Of a stretch of 64,000 nucleotides of DNA, positions 27,301-41,800 are shown piece after piece. The stretch comes from Baylisascaris procyonis (taxonomy: Eukaryota; Nematoda; Chromadorea; Rhabditida; Ascarididae): the NCBI GenBank assembly GCA_037389465.1, contig JAZARR010000193.1:2947501-3011500 (forward strand). Reading direction: 5' to 3'. A program made the translations under genes and the position numbers. Position 1 is the first letter of the stretch; each line of letters starts with the position of its first letter. Under the pieces are notes generated by a model. It did not search any database. It was not told the origin of the DNA and worked only from the letters and a program-made list of their open reading frames with translations.

Positions 27301-29779
27301 ACCTCTCGCATCGCAATAAATTGCGCTAAACATTGCTCATATAATGCCTGAAATTTTTTCTATATCATACCTTAAGATCAAGTTAAACAAGCACTGTTAT
27401 TAGACGTAATATTTATATCCATTGATCCGTTTAATTGTAATTCATTCATAAAATCGGCAATTTCTATGTTTTATTCAAAAAGTTTTTCATAACTGATGTA
27501 GGCCTACTAGGCCTATATAAAATTCATGCTCAATTTAACATAAATTATTGAGAAAACGGGTCGCCTAGCATTGCATAAATTATAAAATACCGGTGTAGAA
27601 GCATTGCAGAAGACGATGAGAGAGTAGAGCGAACAAATTGCCATATATGGTTTAGTATCATCCGCTTGCATAACCAATAGAAAGTCGACAATTTCATGGA
27701 GACATTCCACCATCAATTGGCGAATATTTCGCCCATCCAAGGTAAACGCTAAACAAATCGCCTACTTTTACTCTTTAGTCAAGAATCCTTGTGAAGTATT
27801 TGGGAATATATTAAATTTTTGTGAAGTATTTGGGAATAAATTAAATTTTTGAACTTTCATTCAAAATTCTCCATGGCACAAGGAAATAAATATGAAAATT
27901 AAAAAATATAATGCATTGTGGTCTGCTGATGCCACCTGTGTGGAAAATGACCATTCTCTGCAAAAAATGCCCCTTCAATGACCTTTCGAAAGGAATTAAA
28001 ATGCGTTCGATGATCTGCTAAGGCTGTGGGGGACAAGAATTGAAATGAAAAAATATCAGTGTATTTTTGTATGTATACATATGTGCATAATATATATGCA
28101 TACTACTACATATTAGTCCCTCAATAGCAATAATGCTTCATACAACTACACAAGCAACTACCTCAGAATTATAATTACGAAAGCAGTAAATTTAGTGCCT
28201 CATAAACTCCAGCTGTACAAAGTGTAGCTGGTATCGAATTAACTCCTTCGTGAATATTTTGGCTGAAGCCAGAAATCTTCAAATTTAAGCCCAACAAGAT
28301 AAAGTTGCTGGAACTTCACCTATTGCCGAAATTTAGGTATCCATCATATTGCCGAAATATCCATTGATGCGACATATGTCTGACTCATTTTTAAGTACTT
28401 CATAAGTTTTAAATTCTGAAATAAGGTATCAATTGTAAAGTTTTATAGATGAACAGAGAAATAAATTTTACAATGATAATATTCGCAAAAAAAAAATCTT
28501 ACGCTTGATTTCGCGCACAGACGTTCGATATTGAAGAGGTTTCATAGGAACATCCGTTTCGACTACTTTGATTGGTTCACCACATAATGGTGGAAGAAGC
28601 TCCGAGACAGCAATAAATGACGATTCCAGAATCGCCAATGATCGAATTACTCCTTCCCTAAATTTGTGATCGATATTATCAACGGGTTATGCAAATTTCA
28701 TTTGAATGTTGAATATTGCATTAGGTGTATAAGCGCATGTTCAATGCGAAGAAGCATGATGAAATATCATACCCAAATGTCAGATTCCAATTTCAATGAA
28801 GGAACGAGTGGAAAAATGCAAAAATTTTTGAAAAAAAATCCACAAGAGATCAATAAATTTTGAAATTATTTGCGCAAGCGGAACAATTGGGCACATAGTA
28901 AGTTGAAAGTTCCATGATACCTTTAAATTCTTGATGCATTTTGAAGTAGAAGTGGTTTTTTCTCGTAAAAATTTCTCGCTCAGGTTTTCAGCTTATAGAA
29001 TTGAGAATCTTTCTGCCATTTCCGCCACCTTCTATGAAGGACACTATGGAAGCGTAAATGGCACAAATAAACTTCATCTCATTAAAACACTATAAATAAC
29101 GAAAAAATATTCTTCACCAATCAATTCGCTTACTTTTTGATCAACTGTGGTTTACTCAGTTTTTCGATCTCTTTGATTAGAAATAAGTGGACCAATTCTT
29201 TCGCTAAGTCAATTTCATCTTGCGATGGAATGTGCCATGTTAGTTGTACCTCATGTTTCGTTACTTTTTGTGCCCAAAACTGAAAAAAAAGTGATGACCA
29301 TAATTTCATTTTCATATGCAAATCCAATTCGAGTCTTATTTTTGAAATGAAAGATTTTGGAATAAACGTAATAAAAATCGGCATTTATAAAAAAATTTGA
29401 AATTTAAAAAAGAAAACGCCTGAATTCATTGCTCTGAATCTGTTGAAATGTATTAATAATTTTCATTTTGTTAAACTTCTTCATTTACTAATTGCGAATT
29501 TCATCGCCAAACATATATTTAAAAAAAAAGTCCCATAAATTTAGCATAATCTATTACTATAAAAATTAAAAATTGCCCAAATTTATTGTCCTACACGTAT
29601 TATGGGTAAATACTCATAATAAGAGTTACAAATATAGCAATTTATGTATGAAAGTACATTATACAGCAATTTATAAATCAACTTATATAAGTTCAATGTT
29701 TTTTATGGGCAAAAGGATTCACGTTGAAAAATTGCTGTAGAAGGGACGTTCACATCATCAATCGAAACGAGATATATTC

Positions 29780-29843
<64 letters not shown>

Positions 29844-32800
29844 TCTAGGAAGAATAATACTTTTACAAGCTCCAAGAAAATCGATTAACCAACCCTTATC
29901 GGTAAATAATCAGTGAGTGGTAGGCTAAGTTTGTCACGTTTTGATACATCCTCATCGACATATGTACATACCAGATTGCCGATTACAAACGGAAGAGATT
30001 CGCATACTTTCTGCAAAAAGTAGTATATTATCGATTAAGTTGCTATGATCACTTGTGCAGCATCGCAATTTATTAGAAAATATTCTAAACAATGAGGATG
30101 CGAATTTTTGATGTAGTATTCTAGTTGTGGAATTAGTCCATAGCGGGGCTAGTTAAGATTGAAACGTAAACATCAGCAGATAGTCCGTTTAGGCTCTTAA
30201 ACCCATCGATCTCACATTTTGCTCGATTTCCTTTACTTTCGGTATTATTCACAGCCGCTTATTTCAAATATATCAATTATTATTTCTTACCAAATAAGCA
30301 GGGCGACAACGAAATGAGAGAAGAATCTTGTAGAGTTCAAGACATTCATTCTTGAATTCAATTGTGTACTCTCCAGGTGCAACAAAGAGACTCGAAGCAA
30401 GATTCACGAACCACATTGTTGTTACATCTAACGTCAAAGCTGTTTTCGTTTGCTCTGAAATAGTAAGAATTAGTAATAAAAAAAAACTTCGTTGGCATAT
30501 CAAATCTTCTATTGCATTACTTTTTTTACTTTTTTTTATCTGTTACTCTTATTCACATCCTACAACAATCGTATTCATTCTTAACGCATATCTCACATTT
30601 CTCATATTCACTTGCCCATTTTTGCATAGTAAATCACGGAATCTGGTCGTCCGCATATTAGTTACCACTCTTACAAAATTGTAATTTATCTGGGCACAAA
30701 CTTTGCAACTATTTTTTTCTCAATTTAAAATAATAAGCAGGTGTAAGGTACTAAAAGCAACAGTCCATTTGCACACTGTAAATTTTTATCGAACGAATCC
30801 TATTGCATGAAGTTCACGGGTTAATACTTAATCTTATAGTCATTTACCTATTTCAATTCTCACTTAGATTTACGGCCAACTTCAATCATTGTCGGCTAAA
30901 TTTTATAAGATACCTTGGCCGTTGTAAGATAAGTGATTAGCGGAAATTTTTTTCAGTGAGAATATGAAATGGAAAATTTTATTCAGCCAAGGTTAATTTG
31001 AAAATTGCTGAAGAACAAACCGGTAATAAGCGGTGGAAGCTCTCTCATAATATATTTCAAGAATTTTGGGAACGCATACATTGGACTCGACTGCAAAAAC
31101 AAAACCAACTAAGATTTTGCATATTTTTTTTTGCATATTCGACTGTCATATTCTCTCAATCACGTATTACTTTCTTATATTATTTTCATATTGCTTTGTT
31201 CTATGTTAGTTTGCTCTATTCTTTTTTGTACAATTTAAAGTAGAATGGCACTAGGTATATTTCAAGTTTCACCTTCATACCTTGCATATTTAATCTATAC
31301 TACCGTTTCCAATGCCCATAAGATAATCGTCGAATTTTTGCCGCAACGATAAATTAAATAAGAAATTATGTTGTAATTTCTATGCACTTTAATTTAAATG
31401 CCGCAAAAATTCCGTGAAAATATCCTAATCGATATAACATTGTTATAGATAAATTGCTAACTTACATAAATACATTGATAGATAAGGCCAGTGATAATGC
31501 TGACAGCGAGTACATTATCAAAGATGTTGTGTGTTACAAAATCGTATAGTTTGTCCACAATAGACTGAAATTCAATTTGCAAAAAATAGAATTAAGTGCG
31601 TAAATACCGAAATTAAATTGGCAATTTCTTTTTCGTCCTAACTGCTAAATTTGCAACTGGAATTAAATATGCAAAAAAAAAGCATTTGCAATAGACTTGT
31701 AGTTTGCATATTCGAGTCCCTCTTCCTGAAATTACCAAGTAACGAGGCTATATTTATGATGGATTCTATGATAAACATGGGCGAATATCCATCACACATT
31801 ACAAAGATATTTTCATAAATGATATTTTAATCCAACAAGAAGATTCTTTTATGTCTACGCAATAGTAGAGACGAAAAGCATTCTCATGACTTTTTGTAGT
31901 CAAGTGGCATCATTAGATTTAAAAAAAGATAATAGAGCAAAAGACACGTGGAGTGGGTATGAATGAGGGAAGGGAGAAGAACAGGAAGTACAAGAGAAAT
32001 GAAGAGCTTCTCTCCTCTTGTTTGATAATTTTAAGGGTGAGAGGTTTTAAACAAATCTGTGCATCATATTCCCCACTATATGGTGTTATTAGCTATTGCC
32101 GAAAGAAATATGAAAGCTGTTAATGGAATTCGAGGGTTTTCAGAAAAAAGATTAGAGAAATAGTGACGGGAATGCAAAAAATGTTGCAATTTTATTTCTG
32201 TAGAAAATAATGGTCTTTCTTTTTTCAATAGATAAGGTTGCTCTTTTTCCACCAAGTCAGTAAATCTCTTTCTCTCACCTCTCCTTCTCTCAGAAGGTAC
32301 AGGAGCCTTTCCTAACAATAAAAGATATATATATATATATATATATATAATAATTTTATAAGAACTTTGCAATCCGTATTGCGCTGACTAAACTCTCTAT
32401 GGCGCCCCAACCAGCAATTTTGAGGATATGCGTTCAAAAGATTTGACAAGCACTAACAGTGAGGATTGCCAATGAGCAATTGTCGAGTAGCGCGTTGAAG
32501 GCGTTGATGGTGCATTTCTTAAGAAGCATCTCCTCCTCGTTGAGAAGGACCCCTTCAACGTCAGATAAGGAGCCCATCTGAAGTGACGACGATTTCGGTA
32601 TCGATATCGCACACATCTCCACCATTGAAAGAATCCTTCAAAGTGTTCTCATAAATGACTCATTGAGGTTATTGTTTATGAATTAAACATAGGCCGTCCT
32701 TTGGCTGTATTGCAGGACGATGAAACTTGCAATGATTCAGCGCTTTTTGTTCTTCGTCACTATCTGTTACCTAGGTTGGCAATGATGAGATGGAGTCCCT

Positions 32801-35800
32801 CCGCAGTCAAGAAAGAAATCATTCTACTGTTCTTGACGCAGAATTTCTCTTCACCTATCCCTCCTTCCTTCCCGAGAATCGCTCTCTCTTCATCCCACTC
32901 ACAGTCTCATCTCCAAAAAATTTGTTCATTTTCTGACATACAGCATTCAAGTGAACCCATAAATACAGAAGCTCAAGGTAAAATTCTTTACTAATTAAGC
33001 ATGGCTTATAAGAATTTTATTTAACCGCGTTTTCAGGATGCAAAAGTCTAGCTCAGCATAGGATTTTTTGTAGGCACCTTCGCTTGAAAACTCGATATCG
33101 TTAGCAGGGAAGCAACTTTTTGTTTCAGGATTACTTTCTCTCTAAAATACTAGATAAAAGTCAACATTGCAAATAAATAGAAGGTAGAGGTGAACTAAAA
33201 AAATTCTTTTGAATCCTTAAGATACACCGATAAAATCCTTAAGATATCTGCTAAGATAAACTCTTATTCCCTAGTCAACTTTCATATACGATACACATCG
33301 ATCATTTATAGAAATAGAAAGCGCTTCGTGTGGTACTCATATGCTTGCCAATTGTTCGATAAATTTATAATATTCGGCCAAATTTGCAGTTAATACAAAC
33401 AAATCAACTAACTTATCAACGAATGAGTTGACAATATCAGGAATTCTTCCAGTCTCTTCACACAAATGGATCTCCTCCATCGACAGATCGTTGCGTACTT
33501 CAACAGCTGCCGAACAATCGACTATTTTTATGAGTGAAAAGAGGCGTTGTATACTCTGAAACAACTTCAACTCACCATAACGTCATCAAAAATTTTTGAT
33601 AAATAGAGGGTATTATTGATGCTACCAGCGGTAATTGAGCAGAAAGTGAAACGGTGCGCGATCTAATGATCGTTTTTTAACTTAATACTGCTCTTAAATT
33701 TTTTAGCACAAATACAAAATAGTATAACAATGTTGAATGGAGATAAATTTTTCAACCTTATCTATTTATAAAATCAAAAACGAACTAGTAGAAAGCAAAA
33801 GCTTGGGAAACTCAGAGATATTTCGAAGCAATACCACCTCGAATCGCTGAAACGTATTCTTTCTTATCTAAAGAAATAATAAACTTTAGAAGTAGAATGC
33901 TATAATTATATTGGTTTGCTTTTCGACAACTTCTGAATCAAATTTACCACCTGTGAAAACCTTCAATGTCTTACAAACGAAATCTATCGAAATGTTATTA
34001 TTTTAGCATGAATATTACTTGCAAATATTCGCAATTATTCGGAAAAAAATTCGCCAGCTTACCTCAAATGCGACTGACGTTTTTCCTGGGTCATTGACAT
34101 CTAATGCAGGAATTAAAGCCTCTAGAAGTGAGATTATATGGCAGCGTAGTGGGCGTACGACCGCATCGGGCATATGAGCGAGTCGTAAAGTGTCTTGTGA
34201 GACCGAATGAGCTGGAAAAGAAGCAGTTTTAAGTTGGTGGTCAGACCATGGGATAATTGTCTACGAGACAGCCTCGATAGGAAGGAGGGGAAAGGCGTGC
34301 ACTATAACCTTTGTAACTGAGCCATTCGAATCCCAAATTCATTAGCACTGCATGAACATTAGGATTCCATGCACTACGAGCGACAAGCTTGTCCCCATAG
34401 CCCCACTAATGTTTAGTTTTAGTTTACAATAGCCCTCTTCCTCATATTATAAAAAACATGGCCCAGTCGATTCCACTACTAAATGTCAAAGATGCACTAA
34501 CATTGCAGAGTGTTTTCATTCATTGCTCCAGGTGAACACATCAATTCGACACGGAATCACAAAGAAATTACTCAAGAAGACGCCTCATACTAAACCAGTA
34601 CTAAAAATATGCAGAAATATTCGTAGCTGTTAGAAAAGAAGCGCAGTGATATATGTTCGAGTCTATATGCAATTTTCACGTTCTTCGGCCCCGTTGCACC
34701 AAACGACCGACTGGTGGAGTGAAATACGCAGAAGAACATCACAGTCATCTTCACTGACTGCCTTGTTGACAACAGACATGTAGGTCCACTTTCACAAGTA
34801 GAGCTTTCATTATTCGGCTATTCAGCAGGTGTAGCACCTCTACCTTAAGAAATTAAATCCAGAGACTTACTCATGCACGGTTTCGTTTAAGATCTCGAAT
34901 GTTATCTAAGGAAAAAATGTGACGTTTTAGCAAGAAACAAACATCATTGCAGTACTCAATTGTCATTTAACTTACCCGTAAAAGCAGCACGCTCATCGAA
35001 AAGCAATGCTGTACGTGTGTTTGATGAACAATATTTTGTGCATTGCAATACGGGTGCTGGTTCTGCAGTGACGGTTTTCTTCGCTAAAATAACACCATTG
35101 AGGTGGGATATTTCAGCAACGAAATTCGCAAATAAAAGTTCTAAAGCTTAATCACTCATCATACAGAGAGCTAAGCAGATCTGTCTGAAGTCAAATGGAT
35201 GGTTTTATTTCTGGGATCTCATGACTAGGTCATTATTCGCAAAATTTCAAAGCAAATCGCTTGCTACAATATATGTTGCCATATTTTCTTGAACGTTAAT
35301 TTCATGAGAGATCTTCCGTTCAGAAATTCTCCCAATCGCTGAAAGAATTTCTCCCCAATCACTAAAACAAATTCCTTAGAAAATCCGATATCCTATTTCC
35401 TGTCCACATATCACGTCTAGATTCACGCTTTCAATTTTTAGCCTTCCTTCTATTGACACCAACTGCGATATATACATTATCTACCTCGGCAAATTACTGC
35501 GAATTAACACTAAAAATTTTGCAAAGGAAAAGGATGGCAAGTGAATAAAACCCTCTAGTATAGTCGGACGAATTTCACGGAACTTGTAGCTACCTTCAGC
35601 ACTGGCTACACTAGCATTGGCAGGAGGTGCGGATGAGTCGGTGGATACGGATGCAGATGCGCTTTCAGCGCTTTGACCAGATTCAGCAGATTCCGCCGAC
35701 TCGCCTGACTCCGATTCTGCAGAGCCTCTTGATCCTTCTAAAAACGGCTTTGACTATAACAACTGCAGAAAACAGAACACATCGACACAAGTAATGACGA

Positions 35801-38800
35801 GGAACAAATTCAATATTAAATAGTGGTCAGATCGTGAAATATCCTGTCAACGCCTGGATGGAGTTGGGAGAGAGGAAGGAGAGACAAAAGTAAGGTTGTT
35901 TTACACCTAGTAGTAATTGATTCGATGACTAGTTGCGTCGAGCTCATACCATTCCAAGAAATCATATGTCCCATTCTTAAAATAAACCCCAACATGCTAC
36001 CTTACGTAATGTACTTAATTACATGGGAGCTCATATTTCCTTCATATATTAGTAAGAATGCGCGATCTGATCGTATAAAAGAATCTGAAGCCCTTTTAGA
36101 GAAGATATTCTCATATCTTTTTGAGAAAATCGTACCTTTAATTTGTACATACCTGGAATAGTTGCAAGTTGCGGAACTTGAACAATTCTCTCACCGCTGA
36201 CGCCCACACCAAGTTTTCTTTGAAGTTGATGCAGAAAACGTGTAAAGAACGCCTTTTCCTAATAAAAAACTCTTTGCAAAGATAAGCATTCGAATTTCTA
36301 TCATAGAAAATACATTATGTAACACTAATCAACAGTAGCTAGTTTTATTTGACTATTGGATTTGAAAACTCTATGATTAGAAGAATCATAAACAGCCAAC
36401 ATCTCAAATGTAATTAGCATTGGCGACAGAAAAACATCAATGATGGCCCCACGGCCTTATATGAAAATTGCGGTGATTAAATTTGCAAATCTCCAATTTC
36501 TTGCTTTCTAACAATATTATTCATCAATAAAACGTCTAATGAGGTCCTACATATTGACTATTCGTAAGTTATTGGTATGGCTATGAAAAAGTTGAAAGAA
36601 TAGAGAGATATGACACTGGCACTCACTTCAATTTCTTTGCCCTCGGTGGGTGAGAAGATAATCGATGGTACTTGTGATGGTGGATCGAATTTATGCCGGG
36701 TTGCATATCTTGCTTTCACTTTTTTCTTCTCTTTTCTTGTTGCACTTATTGAGGCAATTATTGCTTGATCCTGAACTGATAAGATCATATGCAACACAAT
36801 AATTCAAACTTATCTCTTAATATCAATATAATAGCATGAAATTATCTACGAAATAAAATCTCCTCGGTGGTCATTTATTTTCATAAAGAATCCAGAAAAG
36901 TTGCTATCGGTGGTGAGATGAATTTAAGTTGGAAGAAGGAAGGAGAGTAGATGAAGTGTGGAACTGACAAAGACTACCTGAGCAGAGGCAGACGAATGCA
37001 AAGGATAAGCTCGAATGCATATGTTTAATCTTAAAAGATTAATGGAAACTTTCTAAGATGCATACCTTAGCATCCTCTCGAGCTACTTCTTGAAGTTTAA
37101 GAAACTTTTCGACAGTCTCACTCAGAGGTCGTCTTTTACGGCCAAGAACATCATCACGAGCTAATGGTACGCATACGGCCACTAGACAATTCAATGATTC
37201 AACTAGACGATGTGGCTCTACCACTGTCGACAGCGATGGGTAAACACTGCAACAATTGAACTGTACTGGAGGTGGACTTTTTCATGCAATTGATTCGAAG
37301 AAAAAGAGGCAATTTTTCTGTAAGGATAGTAAAAAACTTTTGCCTATCATTAAACTTATCTACCTCACTTACCGGTAAAAAAATTTAGAATTTCAAAGAT
37401 TCCATCATATTCTATTATGATCACCGCTCAGCGTTTGAACGGGGTCTAGGTATGTTGTAGATGCAACAAGCCAAGTATAATTCTCTAACAAGAAAATCTG
37501 ACAATAAAATAAGCATTGCCATTTGGCTGAATTTCTGTGATTCACTCAACCGAAATGAGTAACTTCAACTGGCCAGAAAGAATGACCGAAGCTTGCCTAG
37601 TAATATGGCACCTTAATTCACAAGATTTGTTTCGAAGGAAGATTTCAGAGAATTTCCAAGGATACTGCATCCTTAATTCTGGCACCATCTAAAAAGACGT
37701 CGAATCAGAGAGGGCAATTACTCCTAGAAGGAAAGCAATATCTTTATGGCTTATTATTCTTCTCTAATGGTCATTTACTTCAACATTTGAATTCATAGAG
37801 CTTTACATAAAGTCTCCAGAAACTTAGCATTAGAATCCGAAACGATCAGACGCCAAAAAATGTTTCAAGATAAATCAGTAACATACACATCAAGTATGGC
37901 CGGCAAGACGATTCCTGGTGAAAGAAACGCCAACGATCGCATAATCTGTGGTGTGAGTCCATTTTGTCCTTTTGCAAAAATCGTCCACTCAGCACAAGGA
38001 AGTATCGACTCAACAAATAAATCAACTTGCGCATCAGTTAGCTTCATAGATGGTGGAATCTGAAACCATAACTTCTGGTGTGAAATGGATAATATTCATG
38101 TTATGAAGGAGCAGCTCAACAAAATAGGTGGAAATGAGGACTAAGGATCATCATGCTCTCTTCTGTAATTCTAGGATCATCATGCTCTCTTCTGTAATTC
38201 TCCCTATCCCAATCAATTGATAAAAAGCCGGCGGAAGTTCCTAACGATGCCTAGTCGATGCACTATAGGCTAGCCATTATCGCAGCACTAAAAGAACAAT
38301 GCCACTGTGAACTGTTGTTCCGCAAACTGCTTAATGAGAACACAATCTGCAGCCAATCCTGCAAAAATTTTTTGCAATTTAGGTCGTACAAACCTCCAAA
38401 AATTCCAAAAAATAGAAAAAAAAAACCAAAATTTATTAAAAACGAAATTTTGATTGAAAAAGAACGAGAAAGAAAAGTGAGGAACATACAGTGCTTTTAA
38501 AAGAATATGTGTTCATTTATGAACGATATATTGGCTTCAAGAAATAAAAAAAAAACCGCTCCTGAGCTCACTTTATTCTGAAAGCAATAAGGCTGAAACA
38601 TTTAAAGCAAGTGAACTTTTTTTTTTCGAATTTTGCGCAAACTAGAAAAAAAAATCGCCGTTTCAAGCAAGTGAAGTTTATTCCGCTTCCGCTTCAAATT
38701 GAAATAATCCTGTGATGCTTTACATCATGTCCCTCGGCACGGCAGTACCGTTCCTTGTGAAGTCGCGAAACGAATGCGTTGCAAAGTGCGACAAGGAAGA

Positions 38801-41800
38801 CCAACAGACGTTCTGTATGTTCGCCTGTATTCGATGGATGGAAGTAGGGCTCGAGAGAGTTCAACATCTGTGTTAGATGACCTTGTGCTCTGAAAACATT
38901 CTCCGAGTAAAAGGTCGAATGAGGGAAGGGACGGGGTGGAGGCAGCTGGCCCACCACACGCATCATATTAAATTCAATGATTTGGAATACGATGCGTATG
39001 TAAGATATAACAATCTCAGTGACGTTTTAAATTCTTTCTTTAAAAAATTCATTTATAGAAAGATATTTCGAAACATTCAACGATATCATCTGATAAGTTC
39101 CCAAACATTTGAAGTAACGTCAAATTTTAATGCTTAAAACATCTAGAAAAATAAACTCAAGTATTAGTTGATGCTCCAGATACGCAAGAAACTAATTGAG
39201 TCGTTGAAAACCTTCATATTTCCAATAAAGCGTCAGTCGACGATATCCTCCCTAGGCGTTTCACCCTTCCAGTATACCGATGGTTACTTACCATACATCG
39301 ACGTTAAGATATGCCTATATTCATTGCAAAGTGTACCTTTATTACTAAGCGGTTATGGATCCAAACCTATTAAATCCTGAATAAAAGGTTAACGCTTTTC
39401 GCATCCGATTAGTACACTGATCATCAAATCAACAAACCCATCGGATTTGCCACCAAGCATATAGACGATCCATGTCGAAAAGAGATCCACACGATTCCCA
39501 CCAACACCAACCGTTATTTGATCTTTGCGCACAGAAAGATTGAACATTCGCATAACACGAGTGAATATTATGTCGAATTTATCCGTCCAGTTGTAATATC
39601 CACATGATTCCGAAGATAATCTACAGCATAGAGGTGTCAAATATTAAATTAATGACTACGCCTTAGGGCTTCCAGAAGATTTTTTAGAAATAGTAATTGA
39701 AATAGAAAAACCATTAATTTTTATTCTTACTTTTTCTTTTATCTTTACTTGCTCTCTTTTTTTCTTTTTTTTTTCTCTTTTCTCTTCATCTTTAGAAGGA
39801 TTTTCTTCTTTCTTTATCTTCTGTTTTCCTTCTTTCTTTCTATGTCTTTTTTTCTCTGAGTTCTTTTGCATATGTCTATGCTATTCTTTCTACGTTGCTC
39901 TTATGCTTTCTATGGAAACATTCAAAAACTGTTTTCTCAGGTTTTCAATTAAACACTCCCATCCCAAAAAAAAGTTTTATGAGAAATAAAAAAAATATTT
40001 TATAAAAATAACCTCGCAAAAAGATGTAATAACATAATCTCCCAAAAACCATTGTTGTTATCTGAAAGTGTATACCAATGCCACGCTTCATCAATCCATA
40101 ATTTTGCGCCATATTTGTCATGCTCACTATGTGTGAGACGAGTGGGTAAGAAAAGTGCCATCACACGAGTCGCTCGCATCATACTCCCATCGAATGGATG
40201 AATAAATGGACGTGCCTTAAACAGTAACGCTACGACATTTGCGCCATTATAGATTTTTACTCGAAATTAAATGTGCAACGATAATTAATTTTTTTTTCAA
40301 TTTTCAATAAGTTGCTCTCATAACTTAACGAGTCGTTACGTCAACTGCTATAGAAGCGACTAGATACATCTTCGAGAATCATCAAAACAGCTGAGACAAT
40401 ACATTAAAATTTCTTTCATGTAGTTGCGCAGAAGATCGTAAGTAGTCTTCATCTTAGACACTCAAACAATCCAGTAGAAATTAAATCGTTTTCAAACATC
40501 TCTCATTTGAATGCAGTAGACTTCCGTACAATAGAAAGAAGTTAGAGAAATAAAAAAATAAAAATCATAGAAATAAAAATAAAATAGAAATTATAGAAAT
40601 AAAAATAGACCTCATCAAGAATTTCACGAGTTGCTTCAAGTGGGAAATAATATCTACATGCGGCGATCATTGCTTCAATCGCATTGATCCCATCTTCATC
40701 GGATGGGATCCTCGGTGTTTTGCCTTGCATCGATTTAACGTAAAGATCATACAATGGTCGCCACTCTAATGACAAATCCATTCTATTTAGTAGACGTCGA
40801 TATCTGCAAAATTATTGTTCAAGTTATTTGCTACTAATATCTGCACTAGGAAGTAATCAATAAATATCCAGAATCCAATAGGGATCAATCAGTAAACATT
40901 CGGGATTCAATAGGGAACATTCAGTAAACATCCAGGATTCAATACCAGTAAACACCTAATCGCTCTAACATTTGACAAAAATGCAAAAAGAAACGAACAT
41001 TAACCTGAGGAGATTGGTGAGAGTACGTGCACATATTTTAATAATATCCTCATCGAAATATTCCTCGAAAAGACATTGATACATAAAACGCACCAACTCA
41101 ATGTGATCACCCTTCGTGAAGCGATATGAGTAAAGCTCTATGTATCTATAATAGACGGTGAATGCAGTCCAAATATTACCACATAGACCTAGCATTCAAC
41201 ATTTTTCCATCCGGTCGGCCATATTGCAGTTTTAGGCGTACCGTATCTTTCGTATATAAGCTCAGGAACTATAGGAAAATTCATGAATAAAGAAAGGTCA
41301 ATGAACGGGCTAGTAGAATAATTTTTGCAAAAGCAGAGTCAATAAGTTGCTGCACATGCTGAAGGGCCTATTGCAGATATGTCACATGAACAGTCACGCT
41401 CCCTGCGTCACTAGTGACAGCCTATGCATGTGTCGGCCACTCGTAAACTGCAACATCGCTTGTGCTATCTTTTTGGTGACAGCCTATGCAAATTGAACTT
41501 CTTAAAGCTCCTAAAAATCTGACAAAACACTGAACAAGAAAATGTTGCATTGCCACCCAACAGTGCATAGGATTTCCTAACGCCGGTGGTCACTTCATTG
41601 GTTAGATATTGTTTGAGAAAAAAAATCGGTGAAAATTCCTCAAAAATTTCTGTTACTAAAAATTTTGAAAAGCGATTGCTTGCCCTGATTCCCCTAAATA
41701 AAAAAAACATTGTAAAAATTCGTCACAATTGATGAAATTTCCGTCACATATTTGAACAAAGAAGAGACTCCGACCGCACAACCACCTTTCTTATACATCA

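Noticed and set aside
32701..32994. 97-codon plus-strand frame
   Set aside because: Antisense to a PA200 intron, no motif, no splice or promoter context.
39656..39871. Lys/Glu-rich frame on the minus strand
   Set aside because: Produced by the polypyrimidine tract in a PA200 intron; no splice support.
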